A DNA stretch of 29,154 nucleotides from an uncultured Collinsella sp. GTDB taxonomy: Bacteria > Actinomycetota > Coriobacteriia > Coriobacteriales > Coriobacteriaceae. Position 1 is the first letter of the stretch. The number at the start of each line of letters is the position of its first letter. The notes beneath the pieces are model-generated. The model made no database searches, was not told the origin of the DNA, and saw nothing but the letters and a program-made list of their open reading frames with translations. Made by a program: the position numbers and the translations under genes. Location of the stretch: the NCBI GenBank assembly GCA_958445065.1, contig CAUCQW010000028.1, positions 1-29,154 on the forward strand, given 5' to 3'. Positions 29,000 to 29,154 of this stretch are shown here, piece after piece.

Positions 29000-29154
29000 C
29001 CATGAGACTGCCTTATATAAAGAGATGCTCGGCGAGCGGTAGTTAACGGCTGGCAAACGTTAGTCGGATCACAAGATGTGTAGGAAATGTGTACGCCCAG
29101 ATTCCCGCCCCCGGCGCCCCTCCGGTCTGGCAATATATCTCCTTGCCGCGCGGC
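29000..29154. other. Intergenic tail at window edge
   Basis: No gene is supported. CCAGA/TCTGG (29097-29101, 29126-29130) and GGCAA/TTGCC (29129-29133, 29143-29147) are overlapping short inverted repeats. The - strand is open in two frames but nothing is recognised. Confidence 0.3.

Overview
The window looks like chromosomal DNA of a high-GC Coriobacteriia member, most likely Collinsella or a close relative. This is inferred from codon use, the fibro-slime/Spy0128-type adhesin and the gene order, not from a database search. Nearly everything is on the + strand.

Region 1 (1-7.1 kb) holds one giant LPxTG-anchored surface protein: signal peptide, fibro-slime-like head, SpaA-type domains, nine Spy0128-like repeats that all keep the Lys/Glu/Asn isopeptide triad, and a sortase signal. 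A terminator follows, then a frameshifted transposase remnant on the - strand.

Region 2 (7.7-14.6 kb) is a translation and metabolism block: prfA (RF1), prmC (RF1 methyltransferase with a large acidic, Ala-rich insert), a hicAB toxin-antitoxin cassette with an operator palindrome over its promoter, a TsaC/Sua5 tRNA-modification enzyme, glpK and upp.

Region 3 (14.8-21.8 kb) is a complete F1Fo ATP synthase operon in the order atpI-like, atpB, E, F, H, A, G, D, C. It has a promoter upstream and a strong terminator after atpC. The b subunit starts with an apparent signal peptide and the c subunit is short. The order prfA-prmC-tsaC-upp-atp-murA resembles the order known in Bacillus; hicAB, glpK and the repeat element lie inside that frame.

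Region 4 (21.8-24.4 kb) has murA and a LytR-CpsA-Psr cell-wall ligase gene. Region 5 (24.7-29.0 kb) has pepT on the - strand, facing away from a DtxR-family regulator across an 18-bp palindrome, then a homocysteine S-methyltransferase-like gene and a phosphohexomutase gene.

The least expected non-coding signal is a 115-bp imperfect palindrome present twice, after prfA and after the LytR-type gene. The copies differ at four positions: two form a compensatory pair in the stem, one lies in a bulge, and one breaks an outer-stem pair. Each copy has a rho-independent-terminator-like core, and each is preceded by a perfect hairpin whose stem differs but whose TACC loop is the same. This suggests a structured, dispersed terminator or REP/MITE-like element.
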